This document shows, piece by piece, positions 1 through 7,610 of a stretch of DNA of 64,000 nucleotides. Location: the NCBI GenBank assembly GCA_022779285.1, contig JALFST010000002.1:1-64000 (forward strand). The letters are read 5' to 3'. A model generated the notes under the pieces. The model worked only from the letters and a program-made list of their open reading frames with translations, was not told the DNA's origin and did no database searches. The translations under genes and the position numbers were made by a program. Each line of letters opens with the position of its first letter. Positions within the stretch are counted from its first letter, which is position 1. The stretch is from Peptoniphilaceae bacterium (GTDB lineage: Bacteria; Bacillota; Clostridia; Tissierellales; Peptoniphilaceae).

Positions 1-694
1 TTTTATAAAGCTTCGTGATGATAAGATCTGCAAAATGGATGAATACCGGGCGAGTGATGGAGAAATACCATCTTGGCAAAAATCAGGTATCAGAACAGCA
101 ATTCACGGAAGCTGACGAGAATGTGACTCTGTATAAAAGAATACAGGGCAAGTTGAGAAAAACAGCCCTCGATCTTAGAAAATGTTGTAAGAGATATCAG
201 CAAAAAATTTCCGAAATGGATTCAAGCTGACTTCAACAATCGGAAGTGAGAAAACAAAGAAGCGAATCAAGGATATCCGCCAACCGGTGAAGAAATGAGA
301 AATCACTCTTTTTCCGACGACATTCAACGTGGATAGTACAGAGAAAAAAGATCAGAAAACAGTATCAATGAAGAATAGATGATTCCATCGGGAAGATTGT
401 ATTGTGAGAACGCGCATGCTTCTCTGCTGTCATGCGAATAAAATCCGTTGCCGTTTTGACAGGTTTTTATTCGAAGTATACGGGTATGCTTTCCAAATGC
501 GTGCACATTCGGTAAAATATTTGAACGGAAGAGAGAAATTGCCGATCGGCGGAAGCGGTCAAAAGCTTTATGGCCGACATGGAAAATGACCTTGCGCATT
601 TGTGAATTTACGGATTCTATGATGCGGAAAATGCAGAGCAGGCGGAGGAGATTTTGGATGCTCAGCCGAGTTGCTCCATGAAGAAAGGAAAAAA
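1..694. other. Left edge, no confident gene
   Basis: No reading frame here matches a family I recognise. The longest plus-strand frame (15-230, 71 codons) has a lysine/arginine-rich composition and no clear ribosome binding site. The frames that follow are broken by frequent stops, which suggests decayed DNA rather than a working gene. The only clear signal is the purine-rich ribosome binding site at 681-688 belonging to the cyclophilin gene. Confidence 0.4.
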
Positions 695-1222
695 ATGGAA
701 CGCAGGAACCCCTTAGTTACGATGCAGATCAATGGGAAGGAAGAAGTTGTCATCGAGCTTTATCCGGAGCTGGCGCCTAACACGGTGAATAATTTTATCG
801 AACTGGTCAGAAAGGGCTATTATGACGGCTTGATTTTTCACCGTGTCATCCGCGGATTTATGATTCAAGGAGGAGATCCGACAGGTACGGGAATGGGAGG
901 CCCGGGCTATTCGATTGCCGGAGAATTTTCATCTAACGGTGTGGAAAATCCGTTAAAGCACAGCCGCGGAGTGATCTCGATGGCACGTACGATGAACCCC
1001 GACAGCGCGGGCTCCCAATTCTTCCTGATGCATGAGGATGCTCCTCATCTGGATGGGCAATACGCGGCTTTTGGACGCGTGGTGTCCGGGATGGAAGCGG
1101 TGGATCACGTGGCAGAGGTGAAAACGGGAGTCCATGATCGTCCGGTCGAGGATCAGGTAATGACCAAGATCACGGTGGAGACCTTCGGTCAGGAATATCC
1201 CGAGGCGGAAAAGCTTCGGTAG
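695..1222 (+). CDS. Peptidyl-prolyl cis-trans isomerase, cyclophilin type
   Basis: This 175-residue protein is a single-domain cyclophilin that isomerises peptide bonds before proline, probably in the cytoplasm because no signal peptide is visible. Hallmarks are FHRVI (residues 48-52, with the catalytic-type Arg50), GGDPTGTG (59-66), NPDSAGSQFF (101-110) and the HLDGQYAAFGRV block. The length fits small bacterial cyclophilins. The ATG at 695 is preferred over an in-frame TTG at 671 because AAGAAAGG at 681-688 is correctly spaced for it. The Spx-like gene follows 13 bp later, so the two may be cotranscribed. Confidence 0.93.
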   Translation: MERRNPLVTMQINGKEEVVIELYPELAPNTVNNFIELVRKGYYDGLIFHRVIRGFMIQGGDPTGTGMGGPGYSIAGEFSSNGVENPLKHSRGVISMARTMNPDSAGSQFFLMHEDAPHLDGQYAAFGRVVSGMEAVDHVAEVKTGVHDRPVEDQVMTKITVETFGQEYPEAEKLR

Positions 1223-1235
1223 AGAAAGCTGAAAA

Positions 1236-1589
1236 ATGGTTGTAAAATTAATTTGTTTGGAAACCTGCTCCAATTGCAGGAAAGTAAAAAAGTGGCTGGA
1301 GGCGCGAGGCGTCCAATACGAGGAAAGATCCATCCGATCGGAGAATCCTACCGCTCAGGAAATTGCGGAGTGGCGGGAAAAAAGCGGATATCCCTTAAAA
1401 CGTTTTTTCAACACAAGCGGAGAAAAATACAGGGAGCTGAAATTGAAGGAGAAGCTTCCTGCAATGACGGAGGAAGAACAGCTTGCGCTTCTGGCTGCCG
1501 ACGGAATGCTTGTGCGCAGACCGATTTTGCTTACGGAGGATCGCGTTCTGGTCGGCTTTCGCGAAGCGGAATGGGATGAGATTTTATAA
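1236..1589 (+). CDS. Spx/ArsC-family thioredoxin-fold protein
   Basis: This 117-residue protein has the ArsC/Spx fold. A CSNC redox pair lies at residues 11-14 near the N-terminus, followed by a helix, the RSIRSENPT segment and the RRPILLTEDRVLVGF strand typical of ArsC/YffB/Spx-like proteins. Members are arsenate reductases, redox regulators binding RNA polymerase (Spx, MgsR) or uncharacterised relatives. The CXXC and the absence of ars genes nearby favour the general Spx/YusI-like group rather than a dedicated arsenate reductase. Its stop codon lies inside the inverted repeat that borders the island downstream. Confidence 0.85.
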   Translation: MVVKLICLETCSNCRKVKKWLEARGVQYEERSIRSENPTAQEIAEWREKSGYPLKRFFNTSGEKYRELKLKEKLPAMTEEEQLALLAADGMLVRRPILLTEDRVLVGFREAEWDEIL

Positions 1590-1624
1590 AAAAACGAGCG
1601 GAAAGGCTCATTGAATTAGGGATT
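1586..1624 (+). repeat. Left boundary inverted repeat of the island
   Basis: The sequence beginning ATAAAAAAACGAGCGG and ending AATTAGGGATT recurs in inverted orientation at 11938-11977, with a few small gaps. The two copies bracket the whole amino sugar island. Each outer side abuts the 3' end of a gene pointing toward the island. Joining the copies would make one long palindrome, as expected of a bidirectional terminator between convergent genes that was split by insertion. Alternatively, they are termini of the inserted element. Confidence 0.7.
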
Positions 1625-1635
1625 CTTGAAAAATT

Positions 1636-1868
1636 GTTGTTGCATCTTTTCAACTCTCCGGAAATAGTCGAGTGATGAAAACCCGGAATTTTCGCTATTC
1701 TTCTAGAAGAACCACCCTCTTGTTTTCATACCTCTCTTATTTCTATCATTTAGGGGAAGATGTTTATAGCTCATACTGACTTCCGTGTGTTTGTCGTTAT
1801 TGACATTTTATACGAAGTTCGTATGAGTTTTTTTATATTAGGTGTCGCATTTAATTTTACAACCTATC
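1636..1868 (-). mobile_element. IS30-family left-end fragment (reverse orientation)
   Basis: About 230 bp match, on the reverse strand, the first 235 bp of the decayed IS30-type copy at 6552-7600. The shared parts include the terminal GATAGGTTGTAAAAT..AAATGCGACACC (here its complement at 1841-1868), the AACTCATACGAACTTCG block and the segment ending in GATGCAACAAC. No transposase coding sequence remains. Its terminal end faces the island, opposite the left end of the copy at 6552, so the two inverted ends bracket the PTS arm. Confidence 0.8.
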
Positions 1869-1941
1869 TTTTCAAAAAAATAAAAGGAACTGTATATAAG
1901 AAAAAACAAAATAAATAATACAAGCTTTAAGTAAGACACAA

Positions 1942-1975
1942 AATAAGGGTGCAGTTTAAGACTGGCACCCTTATT
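1942..1975 (-). terminator. Terminator of the deacetylase gene
   Basis: AATAAGGGTGC (1942-1952) pairs with GCACCCTTATT (1965-1975). Read on the minus strand it follows the deacetylase stop by about 50 bp and leads into a T-rich stretch, as an intrinsic terminator should. Confidence 0.75.
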
Positions 1976-2025
1976 ACATTTAATTTAACCAGAAGGTTAT
2001 CAAAAAAAGGATCATTAAAAAACAC

Positions 2026-3177
2026 TTATTTTTCAACAGCTTTTCCATCAATGAAAGTCTTATATACAGAAAGATCATCATTCAATAGGTTAAAATCAGC
2101 TTCATAGCCTTCTTTGATCTTACCGCAAATGTTATCAATCCCTACAGACTTGGCAGGGATCAGAGAGGCCATCATAATGGCTTCAAATTTACTTGCTATT
2201 CCCCAATCGACAACATTTTTCACAGCCCTTCTCATTTCAAGAATTGATCCGGCCAAAGAACCACTTTTCAATCGGCAGGTTCCATCTTTAACGACAACAT
2301 CGAATTCGCCCAACTTGTACATGCCTTCTTTAAGTCCGCCGGCCATCATACAGTCTGTAATTAAAACAACTTTTTCATAGCCTTTAGCTTTTTTTACGAT
2401 TTTTGCAGACGCAGGATGGACATGGTGACCATCACATATGAGTTCAGCATATGTGCCATCTGTTGACAAGCAACAGCCAACCATACCGGGCTCACGATGG
2501 TGGAGGGGACTCATCCCATTATAGGTATGGACAAAAATATCAGCCCCTGCCATAACAGCCCTATATGCATCTTCATAATTGGAGTCACTATGACCCAGAG
2601 CAACCTTCACTCCAATTTTCTTACATTCTTGTATAAATTCAGCAACACCATTTCTCTCTGCCGCTATGGCTATTTTATTAACAAGTCCATTGGAAACTTC
2701 TTTCCATTCTTTCAATAAATTTATTTCAGGATCAGAGAAGTAGATCGGATTTTGCGCCCCTTTGTGCTTTTCTGTAAAAAAAGGCCCTTCCAGGAAAATC
2801 CCACGAACCTTTGCCCCCTCAAGGTCTTTATAATTTTCCCCAACCACTCTACAAGCTTCTTTTAGCTGTTCTCGGCTTGCGGTAAGAGTTGTGGGGAGAA
2901 AAGATGTCACTCCTATTTTTGCAAGTTCTTTTGAAATATTTTTCAGGCCATCAGGATCACAGTCCATAATATCGCTACCGGCATAACCATGAATATGAGT
3001 ATCAACATAGCCGGGAGCTGCAATATAGGTTCCATAATCTTGGTATTCTTCAAACTTATTGCCTCTTTTGTATTCACTTTCGTCAAGTATATGCTTAAAC
3101 TTTCTATCTTCTATTTCAATATAGGCAGGAGATAAGATCCTGTCCTCTAAATATACTTCTTTAACCTTTATAAGCAT
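2026..3177 (-). CDS. nagA: N-acetylhexosamine-6-phosphate deacetylase (NagA/AgaA)
   Basis: This 383-residue cytoplasmic metal-dependent amidohydrolase removes acetate from GlcNAc-6-P or GalNAc-6-P. Visible motifs are DTHIHGYAGSD (HxH at 61-63), FLEGPFF (metal ligand Glu130), LGHSDS (His196), HTYNGMSPLHHREPG (His217) and the catalytic-type Asp275 in LITDCMMAGG. Length is normal for NagA. No NagB is present, but AgaS, a tagatose-6-P kinase and a tagatose aldolase lie in the same island. GalNAc-6-P is therefore the likelier substrate, which would make it functionally AgaA; this is inferred from context. A terminator hairpin separates it from the upstream EIIA gene, and a good ribosome binding site precedes the ATG. 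Confidence 0.92.
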   Translation of the reverse strand: MLIKVKEVYLEDRILSPAYIEIEDRKFKHILDESEYKRGNKFEEYQDYGTYIAAPGYVDTHIHGYAGSDIMDCDPDGLKNISKELAKIGVTSFLPTTLTASREQLKEACRVVGENYKDLEGAKVRGIFLEGPFFTEKHKGAQNPIYFSDPEINLLKEWKEVSNGLVNKIAIAAERNGVAEFIQECKKIGVKVALGHSDSNYEDAYRAVMAGADIFVHTYNGMSPLHHREPGMVGCCLSTDGTYAELICDGHHVHPASAKIVKKAKGYEKVVLITDCMMAGGLKEGMYKLGEFDVVVKDGTCRLKSGSLAGSILEMRRAVKNVVDWGIASKFEAIMMASLIPAKSVGIDNICGKIKEGYEADFNLLNDDLSVYKTFIDGKAVEK

Positions 3178-3228
3178 TTTAGTCTCCTTTCCCTTAATTC
3201 ATTTTACCCTAATAAAGGGAAATAATAA

Positions 3229-3255
3229 AAAGACCCCACAGTATAAAGTGGGGCC
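3229..3255 (-). terminator. Intra-operon terminator between EIIA and deacetylase
   Basis: GACCCCAC (3232-3239) pairs with GTGGGGCC (3248-3255) through one G-U pair. On the minus strand the hairpin is followed by a T run into 3222-3231. It lies right after the EIIA stop and before the deacetylase, so deacetylase expression is probably reduced by partial termination or comes from another promoter. Confidence 0.75.
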
Positions 3256-3269
3256 TCTTTAAGATGAAC

Positions 3270-3701
3270 TTAAATTCCATCTTCCTCATTATTTTCATCG
3301 ACATGAGATTCATTAAATTTAAACATTGCCATAGAATCTTTTGCAGCCGCTTGAACTTCTTCAGCATACAAGTCAATATCATCCGCATCTGAAACAAGAG
3401 CCTGGTAGGCCATGCCAAAGTTGACACCGCTAATTACTCTCACTCCTTTTTCACGACCATAGAGGATAACCGCCCTGTTAAAAGGGGTTCCCCCCATAAG
3501 GTCTGTCAGAAATAGGATATTCTTAGCTTCTTTTAAAGATTCATAGGCTTCCTGTAAACGGCCATCTAGGATTTCAAAATTATCGCCCTCCTCAAAATCC
3601 ACAACTCGTAAATTTTCCATTGGGCCGGCAATAAGTTTAATGCCTGATTCAAGACCGCTTGCTTGGTGACCATGTCCACAAATTATTACAGCATTTTTCA
3701 T
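3270..3701 (-). CDS. agaF: PTS EIIA, mannose family
   Basis: This 143-residue soluble EIIA of the mannose-fructose-sorbose family relays phosphate from HPr to EIIB. The phosphorylated histidine is His10 in CGHGHQASG. The LFLTDLMGGTPFNRA block with its GGTPFN loop is also family-typical. The acidic C-terminus (DENNEEDGI) is unusual but short. It is the last PTS gene of the minus-strand operon, 9 bp after EIID. The aga name is given from island context, since sequence alone shows only the Man family. Confidence 0.92.
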   Translation of the reverse strand: MKNAVIICGHGHQASGLESGIKLIAGPMENLRVVDFEEGDNFEILDGRLQEAYESLKEAKNILFLTDLMGGTPFNRAVILYGREKGVRVISGVNFGMAYQALVSDADDIDLYAEEVQAAAKDSMAMFKFNESHVDENNEEDGI

Positions 3702-3710
3702 GTTTCAACC

Positions 3711-4718
3711 CTAAAAGATGCCTATCCATCCGCCTAGTACACCAATTACAAGTAAGAGACAAATTCCCATTATTGGAGTCCAGTGCTTCTTTGTGAAGAA
3801 ATAATAAAGGCCGAGTGTTAATGTCAGAGGGATTAACTTAGGAAGAACACCATCTAGGATCTTTTGAAGATTGATTTTCACAGGCTGTTCTTCGTTACGA
3901 TTAAAGGTGATTTCGCTGCGATCATTGTCAAGTGCTACAACACTGGCACCATCCTGCAATTTATCAGTTACATTGCCCTTATCATCTTTCACGTAGAGAT
4001 AATCAGCATAATCTTTGAGTTCTTCATTATAAACAACAGTTGTTACCGGAACAGCAACATTAGTTTTGCCATTATTAATCTCTGTTTTAATTGTTGTAGC
4101 ACCATAGATACATGTAAGGGCGCCAACAACGAAAACACCAAGGATTGAAGCTGCTCTTGTAAATTCTTTTGCATTTGCTGTGAGAATACTGATTGCCTGT
4201 GTACCCATCTTATATGACCAGTGCATGAGCCAATAACGGATCAGAAACTGGGCAACGTTGAATACCAACAAGAATATAAATGGTGCAGCTATATTCTTTT
4301 GAAGGGCCATATTTGAGGTTATACCGGCAACAATCGGTACCAGTGTGAACCAGAACAGAGCATCACCAATTCCTCCCAAAGGCCCCATGGCTGCAACACG
4401 GACAGCACGGATGGTTGGAATATCTGATTTATTTTGCTCAAGAGATAGGACAATACCCATAACAAAAGTTACTAAGAAAGGATGCGTATTGAAGAATTCC
4501 AAGTTATGTGACATGGAAGCTGCAAGGTCATCCTTGTTTGTATGAATTTTTTCAAGGCCGGGCAGGATTGCATAAAGCCATCCTGCGGCCTGCATGCGCT
4601 CATAGTTAAATGAAGCTTGGAGGAACAGGGACCTCCAAACCATTTTATTTAGAGTTTTCTTGTCCAGTTGCGGTGCCGGATTTTGATCTTTATAGGTGTC
4701 CGGAATATTATATGCCAT
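3711..4718 (-). CDS. agaE: PTS EIID, mannose family, with extra soluble insertion
   Basis: This 335-residue membrane subunit works with EIIC to carry sugar across the membrane. The N-terminal part (MVWRSLFLQASFNYERMQ, GWLYAILPGL) and the GPLGGIGDALFWFT block are classic EIID. Family members are usually about 270-300 residues. The excess sits at roughly residues 205-285: a charged segment rich in Asp, Asn, Val and Thr between the last predicted helices. The ATG at 4718 is chosen because AGGAGG lies 9 bp upstream. An in-frame GTG at 4727 overlaps that site. The start overlaps the EIIC end by 11 bp. Confidence 0.9.
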   Translation of the reverse strand: MAYNIPDTYKDQNPAPQLDKKTLNKMVWRSLFLQASFNYERMQAAGWLYAILPGLEKIHTNKDDLAASMSHNLEFFNTHPFLVTFVMGIVLSLEQNKSDIPTIRAVRVAAMGPLGGIGDALFWFTLVPIVAGITSNMALQKNIAAPFIFLLVFNVAQFLIRYWLMHWSYKMGTQAISILTANAKEFTRAASILGVFVVGALTCIYGATTIKTEINNGKTNVAVPVTTVVYNEELKDYADYLYVKDDKGNVTDKLQDGASVVALDNDRSEITFNRNEEQPVKINLQKILDGVLPKLIPLTLTLGLYYFFTKKHWTPIMGICLLLVIGVLGGWIGIF

Positions 4719-5502
4719 CTTCTTCACCTCCTACGACTTCAGCTGTTTTTAAGCGAGTTTGAATCTGATAATCCCAATAAGCGATTGCAAAGCCAATAAG
4801 GGCAAGAATCAGAAGGGCAGAACCACCGAGGTCCGAGTTTGATGAGACAATGATTGAAAGACTGAAACCGGCAAAGTAGAAGCCCCAAAGCTCACGGGAC
4901 ATCATAACCTTAAGAAGGATTGCAAATCCGACATACCTCATCATTCCACCGGCAGCAGCTAAACCATTCATCAGCCATTGAGGTATGGACTCTGCAAGCT
5001 GTTTGCCGAAAGCTGCTCCGGCAAAGAAGAAGATCAAAACAATGATGCCGAAAATTGTACCAAGACCAGCCATTGCCAAGTAGTTTAATCGTACAATTCC
5101 CTTTGGATTAGCATTTTCTGCATATTGGTCAGCCTTAGCCATTAATGGGGACATGATTGTAAATAGCAAAGTAACTCCATATTGTCCAAGTAGGGCAAAG
5201 GGGATGGCAGCAGCTGCAGCAGCAGATGTTTCAAGTTTTGAAGTAATTGCCAAAACGATAGCCATGATACCGCCAATAACAGCATTGGGAGGTTGGGCAC
5301 CGCCTACCGGCATGTTTCCGATTGTTAGTAGCTGATAAGTGGCACCAACTACAAGGCCTGTGTTGACATCGCCTAAAATAGCACCTATTACAGGGCCGGT
5401 TACGATTGGCTGGTACAGAGACTCAAGGAAACTGAATTGGTCAATCGCGGCTATGAAAGTCACCACAAACACTAATAAAATTTGAATAAAATTATAGTTC
5501 AT
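4708..5502 (-). CDS. agaW: PTS EIIC, mannose family
   Basis: This 264-residue polytopic EIIC forms the sugar channel with EIID. The sequence from MNYNFIQILLVFVVTFIAAID, through QPIVTGPVIGAILGD and the GNMPVGGAQPPNAVIGG loop, is typical of EIIC-Man/Aga. Several hydrophobic helices follow. The ATG at 5502 is chosen over an in-frame start at 5532 because a perfect AGGAGG stands at 5506-5513 on the minus strand. The gene is preceded by EIIB and overlaps the EIID start, so it is translated as part of one operon. Confidence 0.92.
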   Translation of the reverse strand: MNYNFIQILLVFVVTFIAAIDQFSFLESLYQPIVTGPVIGAILGDVNTGLVVGATYQLLTIGNMPVGGAQPPNAVIGGIMAIVLAITSKLETSAAAAAAIPFALLGQYGVTLLFTIMSPLMAKADQYAENANPKGIVRLNYLAMAGLGTIFGIIVLIFFFAGAAFGKQLAESIPQWLMNGLAAAGGMMRYVGFAILLKVMMSRELWGFYFAGFSLSIIVSSNSDLGGSALLILALIGFAIAYWDYQIQTRLKTAEVVGGEEDGI

Positions 5503-5534
5503 GATTCCTCCTATTCCTATAGTCCGCTCCAAGT

Positions 5535-6011
5535 CTATTCAAATAGTTTGGAGCTATCTAGTTTGCCTTCGGATGGCACTTTTTGCACGAATATCTCTAC
5601 GCCCCGATCACGTAAAGTCTTGAATGTCTCAATATCATTGTCATCAACGGCCACAACACCCACAGCAATATGCTTTCCCTCGGCCATGTGCATGTTTCCG
5701 ACATTCAATTTGTCAATAGGTACGCCTCCTTCTACAAGTCGAAGAACATCCTGTGGGTTTTCACAAATAATAAATATTTTTTGCCTGTCGGCAGCTTTAT
5801 GAATAATATCAATAGTTTTTTGGATTGTGAAATAACGGGTTGCAACTCCATTAGGAGCAGCCATGTCCATCAGACCTTGGCGCATTTTATCTCCGGCCAC
5901 CTTATCATTAGCAACTAGGAGTAGGTTGGCACCTATAAAGCTTGTCCACTGTGTGGCTACCTGTCCATGAATTAAACGACTATCAATTCGAGTTAATAAA
6001 ATATTAGGCAT
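5535..6011 (-). CDS. agaV: PTS EIIB, mannose family
   Basis: This 158-residue soluble EIIB receives phosphate from EIIA on His15 (RIDSRLIHGQVATQW) and passes it to the incoming sugar. Length and the LLVANDKVA and NVGNMHMAEGKHIAVG blocks match the Man/Aga family. It lies 3 bp after yajC and 32 bp before the EIIC start. Within the family, EIIB cannot by itself separate GalNAc, galactosamine, mannose or hyaluronan disaccharide systems; the catabolic genes favour GalNAc or galactosamine. Confidence 0.92.
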   Translation of the reverse strand: MPNILLTRIDSRLIHGQVATQWTSFIGANLLLVANDKVAGDKMRQGLMDMAAPNGVATRYFTIQKTIDIIHKAADRQKIFIICENPQDVLRLVEGGVPIDKLNVGNMHMAEGKHIAVGVVAVDDNDIETFKTLRDRGVEIFVQKVPSEGKLDSSKLFE

Positions 6012-6014
6012 TTC

Positions 6015-6302
6015 TTACTCCTTCACAATACTTTGGATGCTAAATCGACTTGCTTTAATTTCAACGTCCTTGGTTAATTCCAACAATACATATTCATCAC
6101 TTACCTTCTTTATTTTTCCATATAGCCCGGATGCCAATAGGACTTCCTGACCTAAAGATAGGTTTTTATGAAGTTCTTCAAAGTGCTTTTTCTGCTTGCT
6201 CAAACGTTTTGTGTTTACGATTTGAATGATGATAAGTGTTAGGGCGATAAAAGCGAATAAGACTATGGCCGACGCTAATATCGCCCTGGTAAATTCTCCC
6301 AT
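6015..6302 (-). CDS. yajC: YajC-like membrane protein of the PTS operon
   Basis: This 95-residue protein has one N-terminal transmembrane helix (about residues 9-30), a basic linker and a small beta domain (LSLGQEVLLASGLYGKIKKV) typical of YajC. Canonical YajC is a Sec translocon accessory. A YajC paralogue is known at one end of glycosaminoglycan/amino sugar Man-PTS operons in streptococci, and the arrangement here is the same. The ATG at 6302 follows AAAGGAG; a longer in-frame start at 6365 would cross the operator repeat. It is the first gene of the minus-strand operon. Its role in PTS function is not established. Confidence 0.85.
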   Translation of the reverse strand: MGEFTRAILASAIVLFAFIALTLIIIQIVNTKRLSKQKKHFEELHKNLSLGQEVLLASGLYGKIKKVSDEYVLLELTKDVEIKASRFSIQSIVKE

Positions 6303-6323
6303 ATATGCTCCTTTCTTTTTCTT

Positions 6324-6341
6324 AAGTGGTAATAACCACTT
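6324..6341. promoter_or_regulatory. GntR-type operator overlapping the yajC leader
   Basis: AAGTGGT-AATA-ACCACTT is a perfect 7-bp inverted repeat with a 4-bp spacer, about 20 bp upstream of the yajC start and downstream of the predicted transcription start. The TGGT(N4)ACCA core resembles operators of HutC-type GntR regulators such as NagR. The likely regulator is the GntR protein at the far end of the island. Confidence 0.65.
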
Positions 6342-6442
6342 CCGGCGTTTGTTAACGTTTGCCAATAAAAGCCCGAACTACAACTCATTCAACAACATAT
6401 GGATAAAAAATGCAAATTCTTGATGAATGCATGTTTGTATTA

Positions 6443-6471
6443 AGTATATGTTTTGATTTTTTTTATGTCAA
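6443..6471 (-). promoter_or_regulatory. Promoter of the PTS operon
   Basis: On the minus strand TTGACA (6466-6471) and TATACT (6443-6448) are separated by exactly 17 bp, a near-consensus housekeeping sigma promoter. Transcription would begin near 6435 and run into yajC and the PTS genes, crossing the operator at 6324-6341. Confidence 0.8.
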
Positions 6472-6511
6472 TTCTTATAGTAATGAAATTATCTTTGAAC
6501 TATAATAGGGG

Positions 6512-6523
6512 TGGTAATAACCA
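6512..6523. promoter_or_regulatory. Second GntR-type operator core
   Basis: TGGT-AATA-ACCA repeats the core of the 6324-6341 operator with poorer outer arms. It lies immediately after a TATAAT (6501-6506) oriented to the plus strand, so it is well placed to control the plus-strand arm. That arm now begins beyond the IS30 remnant that starts 28 bp further on. Confidence 0.55.
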
Positions 6524-6551
6524 GTGATACAGAACAACAATTCATTTCATT

Positions 6552-7600
6552 GATAGGTTGTAAAATCAAATGCGACACCGAACACAAACAAAAAACTCAT
6601 ACGAACTTCGTGTAAATGTTAATCACGATAAAAACACACGGAGACCGGTTTGAGCTATAAACATCTTCCCCTAAATGACAGAAATAAGAGAGGTATGAAA
6701 ACAAGAGGGAGATTCTTCCGGAAGAATCGCGAAACTTCCGGGTTTTCATCACTCGACTATTTCCGGAGAGTTGAAAAGATGCAACAACAGTGATTCAGCT
6801 ATACAAGCAAACAAAGACAGAGAGATGAAAGCTTTACAAAAAGGAAGAAAAAGCAAAGTTACAGAAGCAACAGAAAATAAAATCATAGAGAAATTGAATG
6901 GTAGCGGTCTCCGGAACAAATCGCTTCTACTGCATACAATAGCATGATTTCCTTTAAGACCATATACAACCTGTTTTCTTCAGATCTCATTAGATTTGAC
7001 ATAAGTAATCTTAGAAGGAGATGCAAATCAAGAAAAACCAAAGAAACCGGAGGTAAATTTCATTTTGGCACTTCTATAAGAGAAAGACCGAGTAAAATAA
7101 AAAAAGAGTGGAGTTTGGTCATTGGAAATTAGATACTGTTGTATCTTTCGGAGGCAAAAGTAAAGGTTGCTCAGCTACTTTTCTTGAAATGAAGTCAAGG
7201 TTCTATGTTGCATTACCAATTCAAGATAGAACCAAAGAGTCTATGCTTGAAGCAATGAAAAATTCCGTATAACCTCTTCCAAAATCAGCTTTCAAAAGTT
7301 TTCCATACTGATAGAGGCAAGGAATTTGCTTGCTATAAAGAAATTGAAAATATGGGAATAGACTTCTATTTTGCCGATCCATATGCAGCATGGCAAAGAG
7401 GAACTCATGAGAATTCAAAGGGATTATTCAGAGAATACTGTCCAAAGAAAACAGATTTTGCTAAGATAGGTGTAGAAGAGTCGATAAAAAATATAATGGA
7501 GCTGAATAATCGACCTAAAAAACGTTTAAATTATCAAACTCCATTTGATGTATTTATGCACGAACCTGGTTTGTTGTAAGTGTCGCAATTTGTAAGGGAA
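6552..7600 (+). mobile_element. Degenerate IS30-family insertion sequence
   Basis: The element begins GATAGGTTGTAAAATC with AAATGCGACACC and ends near 7600 with the inverse motif GTGTCGCAATTTGTAAGG. It encloses a broken IS30-type transposase. An 18-bp perfect palindrome lies at 6712-6729 (GATTCTTCC/GGAAGAATC). It separates the two divergent arms of the amino sugar island and ends a few bases before the agaS ribosome binding site. No target duplication is obvious. Confidence 0.85.
6781..7579 (+). pseudogene. IS30-family transposase, frameshifted
   Basis: Pieces in different frames line up in order with IS30 transposases. They are an N-terminal lysine-rich part, then RSPEQIASTAYNSMISFKTIYN and LRRRCKSRKTKETGGKF, then GHWKLDTVVSFGGKSKGC after a frame change. 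After further breaks come HTDRGKEFACYKEIE, FADPYAAWQRGTHENSKG and NNRPKKRLNYQTPFDVF. The three DDE residues are recognisable, but internal stops and at least two frameshifts make the gene non-functional. The last intact frame is 7352-7579. Confidence 0.88.
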
Positions 7601-7610
7601 AGGAGCATCT

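Larger units (their letters stand above)
1586..1977. other. Non-coding boundary between core gene and island
   Basis: No gene is seen here. The stretch holds the left boundary repeat (1586-1624), the inner left end of an IS30-type element in reverse orientation (1636-1868), and the terminator of the deacetylase gene that reads leftwards from the island. Confidence 0.7.
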
